From Purpureocillium takamizusanense (taxonomy: Eukaryota; Ascomycota; Sordariomycetes; Hypocreales; Ophiocordycipitaceae), in contig NC_063073.1 of the NCBI RefSeq assembly GCF_022605165.1, forward strand, positions 310,001-374,000: 64,000 nucleotides of DNA. Reading direction: 5' to 3'. Both the position numbers and the translations under genes were made by a program. Shown one piece after another: positions 1 to 10,472 of this stretch (position 1 is its first letter; each line of letters begins with the position of its first letter). The notes under the pieces are model-generated. The model had not been told where the DNA came from, searched no databases, and worked only from the letters and a program-made list of their open reading frames with translations.

Positions 1-925
1 CTGCAAGTCACCTCGCTCGAGCGCCTGCCAAAACTCATCCGCCGACAAGCCATCCGCATCGACCATCCGCTGCGCCTCTCTCTTCAAGTCATCCACGTCT
101 GGACGGGGGACCTTAACCACGAGTCGCGACTCGACCGCGCTGGCTGCTACTGCTGCTGCTCTCGGCTTAGGCCCGTGCCGCAGCGTCTCCTGCACATGGT
201 CCAGGACGACGTGCAAGTCCGCGTCGGAGCTCTTCGTGGCGCTCAGCCCCGGCAGGTTCAGGACGTCGACGGCGAGCTTCCCGGCGTACGTGGCGGCTTT
301 CTCCTCGTAGCGCCTTGCGAGGTCGGCGACGTGTCGGCGTCTTTTGGCAGGGGGCAGGAGGTCCTGCTTGTTGAAGATGACACAGATGAAGCGCCCGTCC
401 GCGTCGGCGAGAGTCTGCGCCACGCGGTTGAACTCGTCGAGCTGCTCGTCGCGGCGCTCGTGGTCCGCGCAGTCGTGGATGAAGATGATGTATTCTGTCG
501 AGGGGATGTAGTGTCGGAACAGAGGGCGGATCCTATCTCCTCCTGTAGTTATACACCCCGTCGCGTCAGTTACGCACACAACAGAACGTTGCAAGCAGCA
601 CGGGTCTTTTTTCTTCCTATCTTCGATCATGACCTGGCTACTACAAGTAATTGCACCGGGAAGAAGATCAGGAGCACCACGTACCTCCAATGTCCCACAG
701 GACAAGGTCGAAGAATCCACCGTCGCGGGAGACGGTCTCGACGTTGAAGCCCACGGTGGGGATCGTCGTGACCGTCTCGCCCAGCTTCCAGCGGTACAGC
801 AGCGTCGTCTTGCCGGCGGCGTCGAGGCCGACCAGCATACCGCGGCGCTCGGGCCCGCGACGGGAGAGCGTTGCGGGCAGGAGCCATTTCGCGAGAGCCG
901 TGCCGCGGGTGACGAGTCCACTCAT
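1..925 (-). CDS. ARF/ARL-family small GTPase, 3' end outside window
   Basis: Exon 1 is 925..685, the intron 684..543 (donor GTACGT, acceptor CTACAG), and exon 2 runs from 542 off the left edge, giving at least 261 residues without a stop. The P-loop GLDAAGKTT (about residues 31-39), the switch-1 region IPTVGFN, the WDIGG element and the guanine-specificity motif NKQD are all present, so this is an ARF-family Ras-like GTPase, normally acting in membrane traffic. Two features are odd. The predicted splice joins WDIGG to GDRIRPLF where ARFs have GGQDKIRPLW, so the catalytic Gln is Gly, or is missing if the acceptor 3 nt further downstream is used. Residue 2 is Ser rather than the Gly that ARFs myristoylate. 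The protein also runs well past the usual 180 residues with an Ala/Arg-rich tail. The family call is firm; the subfamily is unknown. Confidence 0.85.
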
Positions 926-1774
926 GATGAAGGATGGATGGATGAATGGCCGGTGGGCGGCTCTTGACACGCAGGTGAACAAACAAAGTGGCGCAGACGA
1001 TGCGCTGGCTAGGTGATGGATGTATCAGTCATTTATGTGACTTGAAGCCTGCGCTGTGAGTCGGACGGACGCTCATGGGCGTGGGTTTGTCAGGAAGAGG
1101 CCATCGCGACGTGGCCTTTCGATGCCGAGAATGATGCTGCCTACCTAGCTAGGTATGTAGTTGAAAGCTGTCAACATGACGTGGAGATGCTACCAACGTA
1201 GCGCCTGCTTGTATCCTTGTCTTGGTGACTGACTCTTCAGCCTCATTGTCCTGGTCGATACTTGTGTGTTCCAAACTGCTGCTGCCTACATCAGGCTCGC
1301 GCGCGCGGGGGGAAACGAATATCTGGCCACAATGCGCCGCAACTGAAAAGACGACTTGACGAGGCGCAGTCTTGACTTTTTAATTCTTCCAAAAGAAAAT
1401 CCGAACGTGAGTGAATGGCAAAAAGGATGTCCTCGCATCGCTACAGCTCACAGGCCTAGCATAATGTGAAGCAGGCAAGCAGGCCACTGCCTTGGACACT
1501 GCTCGCCGATGTCAATGGCTGGTTGCCTGTGCCGGCCTTACGACACGCAACGATGCGGCTCAAAGTTTGGCAGCAACCATCTCATCAAAAGCCCATGTCT
1601 ATTCTATTAAGTGTTTCTCGCCGATGTACTTCATCTCTCCTCACCCCGTCACCCCCGACCCCTCATCAACTTACACTCGGGCCCCTCCCCCACATCATCG
1701 TCACCACGCCCCTCATGCCCCTCCTCATCTCACGATCCGTCACCTCACTCACTTCACCCTCATCTACCCCCGCC
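926..1774. other. intergenic, divergent promoter region
   Basis: This lies between the leftward ARF-like gene and the rightward dehydrogenase and should hold both promoters. A CTAGCTAGGTA palindrome-like motif occurs near 1145-1156. An open frame runs upstream of the dehydrogenase ATG from a GTG at 1466, but it lacks dehydrogenase similarity and looks like leader sequence. Confidence 0.5.
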
Positions 1775-2833
1775 ATGTCGTCCTCATCCGCCGCCGCCGC
1801 CGCCGCCGCCGAGCGCAGCGCCCTCACCCAGCGCTCCATCCCGTTCATGACCCTCGCGACGGATACCTCCGCCCCGCCACCACCCGCCCCGGACGCCGCC
1901 TCGCGCTTCGCCGTGTCCGGCGTCGCCATCCTCACCGGTGGCACGGGCGCCATCGCCAGCGCCATCGCCCGCGCACTCCTGCAGCATGGCCTCTCGGGCC
2001 TCATGCTGCTCGACCTGTCCGTCCGCAACAGCGTCCGCTCCAACGACGACGACGAAGATGAAGATGAAGGAGGAGGAGGAGGAGGAGGAGGAGGAGGAGG
2101 AGGAGGAGGAGGAGGAGGAGGAGCAACAGACCTCGTCGCCGCGCTGCGCCGCGACTTCCCGCACGCCGCCATCCGCGCCCGCGCCACCGACGTGACCGAC
2201 GAGGCCGACGTCGCCGCCGCCGTCGCCGACACCGTCGCCGTGTTCGGCTCCGTCGACGCCCTCGTCTGCCTCGCCGGCGTCGTCGGCTGCGCCCACGCCC
2301 TCGACATGCCCGTCGCGCAGTGGCGGCGCATCATGGACGTCAACGCCACGGGCTCGTTTATCTGCGCGCAGGCCGTCGCGCGCCAGATGGTCAGGCAGAA
2401 CGACCAAGCATCACCGCCAGCAGTACTAGACCGTGGGGGGCATGATGAGGCCGCTGGGCACCATCGTGGTGGCCGCGGCGGCCGCATCGTCCTCACGGCC
2501 TCCATCTCGGCGCACCGCGTCAACTACCCCCAGCCGCAGGCCGCCTACAACGCCAGCAAGGCCGCCGTCGTCGCCCTCAAGAGCTGCCTGGCCGCCGAGT
2601 GGGCGCGGCACGGCATCCTCGTCAACAGCGTCAGCCCGGGCTACGTCGACACCCTGCTCAACGCCGGCGACGGGCTCGCCGCCGCCCGCGCCAGCTGGCG
2701 CTCCCGCAACCCCTCGGGCCGCATGGGCGGGCCCGACGAGATCGCCGGCGTCGTCGTCATGCTGCTCAGCAGGGCGGGCTCCTACGTCAACGGCGCCGAC
2801 ATCATCGTCGACGGCGGCGGCGCCGTCTTCTGA
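1775..2833 (+). CDS. short-chain dehydrogenase/reductase with poly-Gly insert
   Basis: Single-exon gene of 352 residues when read from the ATG at 1775, which sits in CCGCCATGT context. The classical SDR signature is complete: the cofactor loop TGGTGAIAS, a catalytic Asn region (NATGSF), Ser in TASIS, and the YNASK Tyr/Lys pair, followed by SPGYVDT and a C-terminal VDGGG. The arrangement resembles fungal sugar-alcohol/ketose reductases such as D-arabinitol dehydrogenase, but the substrate cannot be read from sequence. An Asp/Glu stretch and 19 consecutive Gly, encoded by a GGA microsatellite at about 2067-2123, interrupt the region between the second strand and following helix. A second non-conserved insert rich in Gly, Arg and His lies just before the catalytic Ser. 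The first ~45 residues are Ala/Pro-rich low complexity. Confidence 0.85.
   Translation: MSSSSAAAAAAAERSALTQRSIPFMTLATDTSAPPPPAPDAASRFAVSGVAILTGGTGAIASAIARALLQHGLSGLMLLDLSVRNSVRSNDDDEDEDEGGGGGGGGGGGGGGGGGGATDLVAALRRDFPHAAIRARATDVTDEADVAAAVADTVAVFGSVDALVCLAGVVGCAHALDMPVAQWRRIMDVNATGSFICAQAVARQMVRQNDQASPPAVLDRGGHDEAAGHHRGGRGGRIVLTASISAHRVNYPQPQAAYNASKAAVVALKSCLAAEWARHGILVNSVSPGYVDTLLNAGDGLAAARASWRSRNPSGRMGGPDEIAGVVVMLLSRAGSYVNGADIIVDGGGAVF
2067..2123 (+). repeat. (GGA)n trinucleotide microsatellite inside a coding region
   Basis: About 19 GGA units run without interruption, read as Gly codons in the dehydrogenase frame. The other two forward frames would give Glu or Arg runs. Length changes here would keep frame and vary only the Gly loop. 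Confidence 0.95.
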
Positions 2834-3125
2834 AAAATCGTAGAGGCCGGAAACCGAACAAGCCGCGCGCGGTTGCGGGCGGGCGCGCCGTAGACTGCTC
2901 TACGTCTTCGTGTGCTCGGCCCCCCTCCCCGTGTTGGATAGACTGGACGACGAGAGGCGCGCCGGCTTGACATGCTAATATTCTCGTCCCCCGCCCGCGG
3001 CGAAACAGGCACTCGGCTTTCAGTCCCAGCTCGGGCAAAGTTAAAATAGCATGTCTGGTCGACTATATATGTCTGTAGAAGTTTACGTGCGTATCTCGCC
3101 AGGCTGTGCACTCCGAAGCCATCCC

Positions 3126-3934
3126 TCAGCCTTTCTTGCCGCAATCGGCACCGGCGATTATGACGCGGTAGCCTGACAGGCTGCCAGCCGCGCCGGAGCC
3201 CTCCTTAATGCAACTACCCCTAAGCGCCGCGAGTCCATCGCTGAGCGCCTTCCACGAGTTCAGCTCGAGTGGATTTTTTTTGTGCTAGAGAGGCAAGAGT
3301 TGCGTTAGCCTATCCTTCAAACCCCCACCCGGACCGGTGCCGGTGCTGCCTTTTCTTCTTCTTCCAACAAGACCAGGGTGTTGTAAGAAAGGAAGGGGTG
3401 GAGGGTTGATGATACTTACCTCGTTGCACCACCACACCCCGACGCTGTGCTGGCAGCTGACTCTGCCACAACCTCCGGGCCCGTTGATCGGCTTACCCTT
3501 CAGGCTGCTGAGGTACTTGATGTGGTTTTCCAGGTACGCCTGTATGTCGGCCGCTTGACCCACGCCGCACTGGATCACGGGGAAATAGTCGCCGTCCCTA
3601 CGGTTGATCCGGGACCGTATCGACGTCGCCGCCTCCCTGGCCGCGAGCACCGGTGCCACGGTCGTGTCCCAGTCCGGGTTGCGCTCGAGGAGCTGCGCGC
3701 GGACCTCCTGCACGGTGCCGGGGAGCGTCACCTTTTCGTCGGGCCGGACCTCGACCTCCCACGCAATGGGCTCTTCATGTCCGTCCGCTGGTATGTCCGA
3801 CCCGAGCACCTATTATCGGGCGTGTCCGGTTAGCCCAAAGAAGAGACGGCCCATTGCTGCTGCTGCTGAAGATGTGTAAAACGTACCCGGGCGGCGAGGG
3901 AGAGAAGCGCTACGGCCTTGGTAGAGAACTTCAT
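3126..3934 (-). CDS. small secreted six-cysteine protein, three exons
   Basis: Exons are 3934..3887, 3809..3420 and 3284..3126. Introns 3886..3810 and 3419..3285 have GTACGT and GTAAGT donors, CTAAC branch sites and TAG acceptors. The 198-residue product starts with a short signal peptide (MKFSTKAVALLSLAA). The mature protein has six Cys, enough for three disulfides: one in VIQCG, three in a GGCGRVSC/WWCNE block, one in GSCIKEG and one in ADCGKKG near the C-terminus. The CGRVSC...WWCN core followed by a downstream Cys and a terminal Cys recalls a widespread family of small secreted fungal proteins of unknown role that are often discussed as effector candidates. No enzyme motif is visible. Fit of all exon phases supports the model. 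Confidence 0.8.
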
Positions 3935-5661
3935 CGTGGCTGTGCTGGTTGCACGGGACCTTGGGTGAGACTTGTAGACTCGAGTAGAGATCAACCACAG
4001 GTCGTGACAACGGAAATGCCGGAACGAATCTCGCTATTTAAAGTAAGGAAGAGGCAAGCAGAGCCGCGAACAAGAGCGATGCGATTTGCGCTCTTCGGTT
4101 TGGCGACTGCTGCCCAAGCCCACTGTGCGCCCGTGACTCCATGTCGGCGTTGCTCCGTGTTTGATCAATGGCGGGCGGGTTGATAATGGGTGGGTGAGTG
4201 ACCAACGGCTCTGCCCTCTGGGCCCGTGATGGTGTACTATGGGGGAGGTTTCAGCCGCGAGCATAGGCCAGAGAGTGACATAGAACTAGGTGCGCCAAGG
4301 TAGGGTGGCGGGTGCCTGGCTGCAGCGACTGTTTGACAATGCCATATCTCTGCATATGCCACCTCGTATATGTACTCTCCGACGCAGGCGAGCCAAGGGC
4401 TTTCCATGCGACAATAGTTCACCATCAGAATACATGGCGATCCAGATAAGTCGCATGACTTTGCGGCCCAAGTTCACGAGCTGCCTGCCGCCCACAAGCC
4501 AGGTGGTTGCCATGGCATGCGCGCCACGTCTCACCCGCACGCAGGGCACAGCTAATGCAATGCGGCTCTTGCACACGGCCCCTCCCCCGCCCCTCTGGGC
4601 ACAGGCCCATTGATCCGATCCGGGTCCCGACGCGCGGGGTCGAACCTGTGTCGGTCGGTCGGTCGATGCTCGCACGAACGGACGGCTGGCTTGGTTGGCA
4701 CGTGCGTCTTTGACTTGGTGTAAGTGTGGCTAGCTGGCGGCGCGGGTGCGTGCTTTGTCCTTTTCGCTTCACACTTTGTGCTTGCAACATCGCGAACAGA
4801 GGCCACGGGGCGACTCTGTATCCTGTGGGCTTCATTCCGCCGCCGCGACCGGCGCTCCCGAAACAAGGGACGGCTTCATGCCTATTGCGAGAACGAGTCG
4901 CCCACCTGGCAGGGAGGGTAGGCCGTTCCGAAAAGTCCCCGTCGTCCATGCATGCAACCACATAGCTAGACAAGAGGGAAGGGGCTCCGATCAGCGAGCA
5001 GCACGAAGCGGGCACCTGACCGCTCGCTCTCCCCGCAAGGCGAGTCAAGCCAAGTCGTCCCAGACGCGGACAATGAGGGCCCGCCCGTCCCGAAGCGATA
5101 CCAACCCATGGACACCGCGAGCGGCACTTGAGGCACTTGAGATCTGAGGCCGGCAGAATGTCGTCGACATGGGCGTCCAGAGGGAGCGGCGAGTCAGCGC
5201 CCCCACGTGCGACTCGCGGATCCCTGGTTCGCCCCGCGCGGGGCCTCGTGCCGGCGAGACGCTTTGTCCTCCTCCCACTCCGCTGCCGCGAACCGGCACC
5301 GTGTTCATGCCCGCGTTGCGCCGGCCGCCACACCTGTGCCGCACCCGGCGCCCGTCAGGGCCGACCCCGACCCAATGGCCGGGCCCCTAGGCTGCCCGAT
5401 TCTGCATCTGCGCTCTCGCGCGCCTGTGGTTGGGCCGTCGGAAAAGAGGGGCCCGTGTAAGTGCCCGCCCGCCGGGAGTGTGCGGACTTGTCAAGGCGGC
5501 AGCGTGGCGGGGGAAGAACAGGTCCGTCATGCTATAAGGGGCGGAACGCTTCGGCATCGTCGTCGTCGTCGTCGCCGCCGCCGAGCGCATTGCATCGCCG
5601 CTTCGTCCATGGAAAGCCCTCAACACAAGCCAAGTTTGGCCGCTCATCATCGGCGATCGCC
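3935..5661. other. intergenic, no supported gene
   Basis: GC-rich stretch between two divergent genes. Long open frames on the minus strand here (for example 4425-5333) are Arg/Pro/Gly-rich, begin at non-ATG codons and show no recognisable domain, as expected of chance frames in GC-rich DNA. A short GGTC repeat lies near 4650. Confidence 0.5.
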
Positions 5662-6111
5662 ATGGATCGAATCTCCCTTCTCACGGTTTCCAAAGTGAAA
5701 CCGTCAGTGTCCATAAGTCCCCACTCGACCGTTCTTCACCGGCTGGGCCCGAGCCTGATCCTCGCCTCGCATTGCCAGCGACTTTTCGCGAAACTCTCCT
5801 ACCTCGTCTGTCTTCACGCCTATCTCGCCGCCCACGCCGCCTCCGTACATGCCTGGTACGCCAGCGGCTTCTTCGTCGCTCGGGCCGTCGGTGCCGCAAA
5901 ACTCGGCGCCTTCCACGGTCTCCTCATGTCCAGCAAAGCCGTCGCCGACGCCTGGGATTCGCAAACGGTGCGCCAGGTTCGACAAAGGCTCTTCTATGAA
6001 TTCGCCGTCTTCATCCTCGGCGGCGGCAACGCCCTTATTCTCTTGCTCTTTTGGCCAGGGTGGCTCGTCCTCGCGGGAGCCATCTGGGCGCTCTATCGTC
6101 TCTGGGCATGA
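5662..6111 (+). CDS. small multi-span membrane protein, unknown function
   Basis: The ATG at 5662 gives 149 residues; the frame stays open upstream to 5461, but that part is low complexity. Hydrophobic segments occur around LGPSLILASHCQRLFAKLSYLVC, in the Ala-rich middle (YLAAHAASVHAW and FFVARAVGAAKLGAFHG), and at the C-terminus (FAVFILGGGNALILLLFWPGW followed by LVLAGAIWALYRLW), so three or four membrane passes are likely. No family was recognised. It is convergent with the XAP5 gene, 123 bp away. Confidence 0.6.
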   Translation: MDRISLLTVSKVKPSVSISPHSTVLHRLGPSLILASHCQRLFAKLSYLVCLHAYLAAHAASVHAWYASGFFVARAVGAAKLGAFHGLLMSSKAVADAWDSQTVRQVRQRLFYEFAVFILGGGNALILLLFWPGWLVLAGAIWALYRLWA

Positions 6112-6234
6112 CGTGTCCATGGTGACAAACGAGGGACAGCCCAGCTCAAAGCGAAGGGCCCGTCTGAGCAGCGGTCAATAATGAGCCCGGTTCTCTATTC
6201 CGACCAGCAATACGGCCCGTCAGCTCAGCCGTCA

Positions 6235-7348
6235 TCACTTCGAATAAAAGAAGGTGTTGCCGCCCGTGTCCTTGCGGATCTCGTTGGCATAGTCCTTCTC
6301 CGGGTCAAATTCTTGCCAGGTGCTCGCCGGATATATGTGCTTGTTCCTCAGGTACCACCTTCGATCTACGACCTTGGTCCTCGTCGGGTCGTCCGTCGCG
6401 CCTTCGAGTGTCTTAATATCGGGAGCCGCCGCTTTTGATGCCTTGAGCACAAGGCGGTTCGCATCTACACTATCGGTTCCGGCGTCAGGAGTCTCGGGCA
6501 CTGGAGGAGCCTCGTTGCGGTAGCCGAAGAGCCGATGGCCGCCCGGCCCGATGCTCTTGTTCATGACGAAGAAATAGAAATCATAATGCTGAGGGGGGAT
6601 TGGTTAGCCAAGGCAAATAGCGAGCATAGCGAAATTGACTTACATGAGGAATGATGACCGTGTCGCGCACGAGCATCAGGTCATCCACGCCAACTCGCGC
6701 CCATGATTTGCGCGGTGTGCTCTGGTCGCCAACGCCCAGCTCCGCGCCCACCTTGCGGCTTTTGTCGAGGAACACCCAGATGAAATCACTCTTTCTCATC
6801 CGCACCATGCCGCCCGGCGTATTGATGCCATCGTAAAAGACGAAGGGGATGGCGATCTCGGTAGCCTTGACGGCCTCCTGCACCTGCACGAATTCGCGGC
6901 GCAGTGTTTCCCGCTCGGCAGCCTCCCTCCGTAACGCCGACTTTGTGGTGGCTTTGGGGATGACGCCGACGGCTGCGTTGGCCTTGAACTTGGACTTGGC
7001 GTGGCCGTTCTTCTCGGCGGCAGAGCTGTCCCCCTCGTCTCCGTCTTCGTCATCGAAGGACAGCAACTTCTTCCCCTGCGGCCTCTTCTTCTTCTTCTTG
7101 GCCGGGGCCATCCCGGGACCGCTCGCCGAGTCGCTGCCAGCATTGTCGGGAGTCGCCGTATGCGAGCGGTCGGGCGTTGATGCACCAGAGAAGGCGGCTT
7201 CTCGGGCTTCGCGCTCCTGCTGCTCGAGGACTTGGGCGCGTCGCTTGCGAAAGTCGGAGAGGGCGACTAGGCCGACCGTGTTCGTCGAGAGCCGCTCGTG
7301 GGTAGACTTGTTCTGCGGCGCGAACCGCGAGCTGGTGTTGTCGGACAT
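6235..7348 (-). CDS. XAP5/FAM50 family nuclear protein
   Basis: Exon 1 is 7348..6644 and exon 2 is 6588..6235, with intron 6643..6589 (GTAAGT/CAG); the product is 352 residues. The N-terminal half holds a charged stretch with a Lys run (KKKKKRPQGKK, about residues 90-100) that looks like a nuclear localisation signal, then an acidic segment. The C-terminal half carries the XAP5 domain: IPFVFYDG, MRKSDFIWVFLDKSR, WARVGVDDLMLVRDTVIIPHHYDFYFF across the splice, and the terminal WYLRNKHIYPASTWQEFDP. In other eukaryotes XAP5/FAM50 proteins are nuclear and linked to splicing and gene expression. The ATG at 7348 is chosen because an N-terminal extension to 7738 would be unrelated sequence. Confidence 0.93.
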
Positions 7349-7598
7349 GGCGGCGGCAGCGAGAAGGGACAGTGGTGACGGATCGATGTTGGTGAGACGG
7401 ACAGGTGCAGAGCTTGGACTCGAGTGGCGTGCAGGACAGACAGTGCCAAAAGAAGCCCATTCACACTGTACGAAGCAGGCCTGCAGCCCAGCCATCACCG
7501 TGTGATTTGTAGCAGGCATAAATGGCACCTTGATCACCAATCCGCTCCAAACAGCTAAAAGCGACATGAACATGAATGAATTTGTGCTCCCGAGGATT

Positions 7599-8426
7599 CT
7601 ACGGAAGTCGGTTCCCTTGCCTCGTGGCCTGCCCGACAAGTGAGTTGGTGGTATCATCGGCGTACCTCTTGTACGCCGCAAGATAGCGCTCATCAGCACT
7701 CCAAGTCGCCTTGACGCTCTCACGGCCCTCGACGGCATCCATCCACGTCTTCCAGCGGCTCCAGACAGCGTCTCCGTCCTTTGAGATGCCCAGTCCTCCC
7801 GGCTTGTAGTGGTCGATGAGCCACAGGCGCTTCGCCCACGGTGCCAGGCTTATGTCCACAAGGCTGATCTGCTCGCCCAGGAACCACGGTCCCTTCGGGT
7901 CCATCTGCTCCGTGAAGGCTCTAATATGGCGGTGCAGCTCTTCACGAGCCTCATCAATGCTGAACGGCTTGTCGGCCGTGTGCTGCAGCAGCTTGTAAAA
8001 GGCCGGGATGATGCGCGTGCTGATGTGGTCGATCCACAGCCGCGCCCGGGCCTTCTCGTAGGGCTCCTTGGGAAGCAAAGCAGGTCCATGCTTCTCGTCC
8101 GCATACGCTTCTTCGAGATATTCGGAGATGATGCTGCTCTCGAACAGCGGCTTCTGGCCCTTGCCACTCGCGTCCACGGGTACGACCAGCGTCGGGACCA
8201 GGCCGCGCGGGTTCATGGCGAGGAAGCTGGCCTCCTTGCGGTACGGGTTGATCTCGATGTACTGGTGCGGGATGCGCTTCTCGACCAGGGTGATCCAGGA
8301 GCGCTGCACGAATGGACAGAACCAACCGCCATATAGCTTGAGCGGGTGGTCGGCGGCGTGGCGCGCGGCCAGGTCCGCCGCCGCCCCGGTTGTCTCGGGC
8401 GGGAGAGACGTGTCGACGTTGGGCAT
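7599..8426 (-). CDS. glutathione S-transferase, omega-like
   Basis: Single exon, 275 residues from the ATG at 8426. The N-terminal thioredoxin-like domain has LYGGWFCPFVQRSWITL, in which the Cys of CPF is the expected glutathione-binding residue of omega-class enzymes. It continues with NPRGLVPTLV and the ESSIISEYLEE glutathione-contact motif. The all-helical C-terminal domain follows (LWIDHISTRIIPAFY, GPWFLGEQISLVDISLAPW). Omega GSTs act as thiol transferases or dehydroascorbate reductases rather than as classical conjugating enzymes. An in-frame upstream extension to 8522 is not needed for the fold. Confidence 0.93.
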   Translation of the reverse strand: MPNVDTSLPPETTGAAADLAARHAADHPLKLYGGWFCPFVQRSWITLVEKRIPHQYIEINPYRKEASFLAMNPRGLVPTLVVPVDASGKGQKPLFESSIISEYLEEAYADEKHGPALLPKEPYEKARARLWIDHISTRIIPAFYKLLQHTADKPFSIDEAREELHRHIRAFTEQMDPKGPWFLGEQISLVDISLAPWAKRLWLIDHYKPGGLGISKDGDAVWSRWKTWMDAVEGRESVKATWSADERYLAAYKRYADDTTNSLVGQATRQGNRLP

Positions 8427-8724
8427 TTTCAGATGGTGGCAGGTTTGCCCAAGCAATGATGAGAGATGAAGATCTGAATTTGGGCGCAGACGCCAGCGAG
8501 GGGGAGATGGTTGGGGATGCATGGCGTGATGGCGACATCGCTCACGAATCGATTTGGTAAGTCAAGCCGCTCGCCGGACTCCAAAGACGCTTCATCCAAG
8601 TGTTATTGACTGAGGCTTGTCACCCAGTGAAACCGAATTTACACGCCATCTCATTCAACACAGTTTATGTTCATTCCTAAATAGCATAACAGAAAACGAC
8701 AAAGCATTCAACGTGTCACCTAAT

Positions 8725-9186
8725 TCACTGCTTCTTGGCCTTTGCGGCCCTCTCCGCCTCGGCCTGCAGACGCAACTTCTCCAGCAAAAACAACGTCCAG
8801 GTAAGCACCACCTGTCCGACGTAAACCCACCCCTGCGGGCCCATTATCTTGCCGTTGTCCCATTCTGGCTCCGCCCACCAGGACCCGGGGTAGAACACGG
8901 CCGTGATTCCGGAGGCGGCCGGCATGGAGCCCACGATGGCGGCGAGGAGGAGCGAATCCTGCGCCGCGTCTGCCGTGAGCGTGCGCCTGTGCAAGAGCCA
9001 CGTCGCTGTGAGCGATGCCATGGCGCCGAAAGACAGCGACTGCCCGTTGTGAAAGCGCGCGTGCGCCGGCCAGCGCGGGTTGAAGACGTGCGTCTCGTTC
9101 CAGCTCTTCACGTAGAGCAGCCCCGAGAAGAGCAGGCTGTTGGCGGCCATGAGGCTGCGCGGGATCGAGTCGGTTAAGTGAGACAT
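8725..9186 (-). CDS. small polytopic membrane protein (DUF6640-like)
   Basis: Single exon of 153 residues. It contains SWNETHVFNPRWPAHARFHNG, a conserved-looking block I associate with a fungal family named DUF6640, followed by about three hydrophobic segments (LSFGAMASLTATWLL, SLLLAAIVGSMPAAS, VYVGQVVLTWTLFLLEKL) and a charged Lys/Ala tail. Function is unknown. It lies 298 bp upstream of the GST on the same strand, so the two may be co-oriented by chance. Confidence 0.75.
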   Translation of the reverse strand: MSHLTDSIPRSLMAANSLLFSGLLYVKSWNETHVFNPRWPAHARFHNGQSLSFGAMASLTATWLLHRRTLTADAAQDSLLLAAIVGSMPAASGITAVFYPGSWWAEPEWDNGKIMGPQGWVYVGQVVLTWTLFLLEKLRLQAEAERAAKAKKQ

Positions 9187-10472
9187 GGTGAGGGAGGCTC
9201 CTTTGCGAAAGTTGCGACGAAAGGGGAGCGATTGCCATAGTCTGGCAGAAGTTGCGCGGGTGTCGTGCGGCGACTGCCAACTATTTACGTCGGCAGCTGG
9301 ACGGTCTGCGTTGCGTCGGCACTTCAGCCCTACCTGACACCAAGCTCTCTCACATCACCAGCGGCAACGATTTCAGCCTCGAATCGTCTAGACCGGTGAG
9401 CGACGAGCTAGTGTTCAGCTTCCTCCAGAGACTCAAGCGATAGCCGACGGTGGCGTTTGGCTCCCAGGCTTGTCACATGAGCGAGATGACGGAGGGCAAG
9501 TCTTGGAGATGGCCAATTCAACAACATGCAACTTAGCAGACCGATTGACACCAAAGCCGATGGTGTGGGTAAGGTATCTGGACATGCCTGCGTCCGGTGA
9601 TGGCTTCAGCTTCAGTTATGTCTTCGTTCATCCGTGCCAGCCTAGGGCATGGCGAAGGCCTTGAAGCCCTACCCCATGCGAGTTACCACAGCCATTCATA
9701 CTCAACAGGCTTGTGATGCATGGGTGATAAGGGTGACAGGGTGGCTACACATTGCCTCCTATCGGTTCTAGTCTCCGGGAGGCCAAAAGACATTTCTTTT
9801 GCCGCGCTCGCGACTGACGACCGCATCCGAAAATGATTCCCTCTGCTAGATTACCGCCCCAATGGTACTCTCCAAGCGTTTCTGCTTGTTTATGAGTCTT
9901 TCGGGGGCCTCAAAGGCCGCCTAGACGGCTTCTCCGCCAACGCGGGTCGTCAGCTCGTCAGACACTGAACACAACACGACTATCCATACAATGTGACCAA
10001 CCTGGCAGCGATATGGCGATAATCTCGAACTAGGTTTTCCCTCACACAGGCCCGGTGCATTTGTCTTCATGTGTAAGCCCGAGCGTGGTCTAAATTGGTC
10101 AGTATGTTGCCGTGGAGGCCGGCGAGCGAACATGTGCAGCCTGCTCATCGGTGAGCGGGCGTTTGCCTGCTCAGTCAGTTATTCATTGCTTTTACCGTTT
10201 GCTATGAATCAGTCTTTCATCCTATCCACCAGAATGGCCGGCACTTGGGGCCTCAGGCTCGCTCTTTAAGTAAGAGTAGTGCTAGGGGCACAATCATGTT
10301 TTGCTGCACTCACTCGTTCGCCACTCGCCACATCAACCGCCCCTCACAACATTGCGATACGCACGCGCAGTACCTCGCGCCCGCGACTTCAGAAAACCCT
10401 CTCCTAAACTCACCTCGCCTGCAACGACAAAAGAAAAGTGAAGGACACTGCTGTCGGCGCCGGCGGCTCGCC
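9187..10472. other. intergenic, divergent promoter region
   Basis: A 1.3 kb gap between divergent genes. No frame with a recognisable domain, no repeat array and no RNA gene was seen. Confidence 0.5.

Noticed and set aside
4425..5333. 302-residue open frame on the minus strand
   Set aside because: Non-ATG start, Arg/Gly/Pro-rich composition and no domain; typical chance frame in GC-rich DNA.
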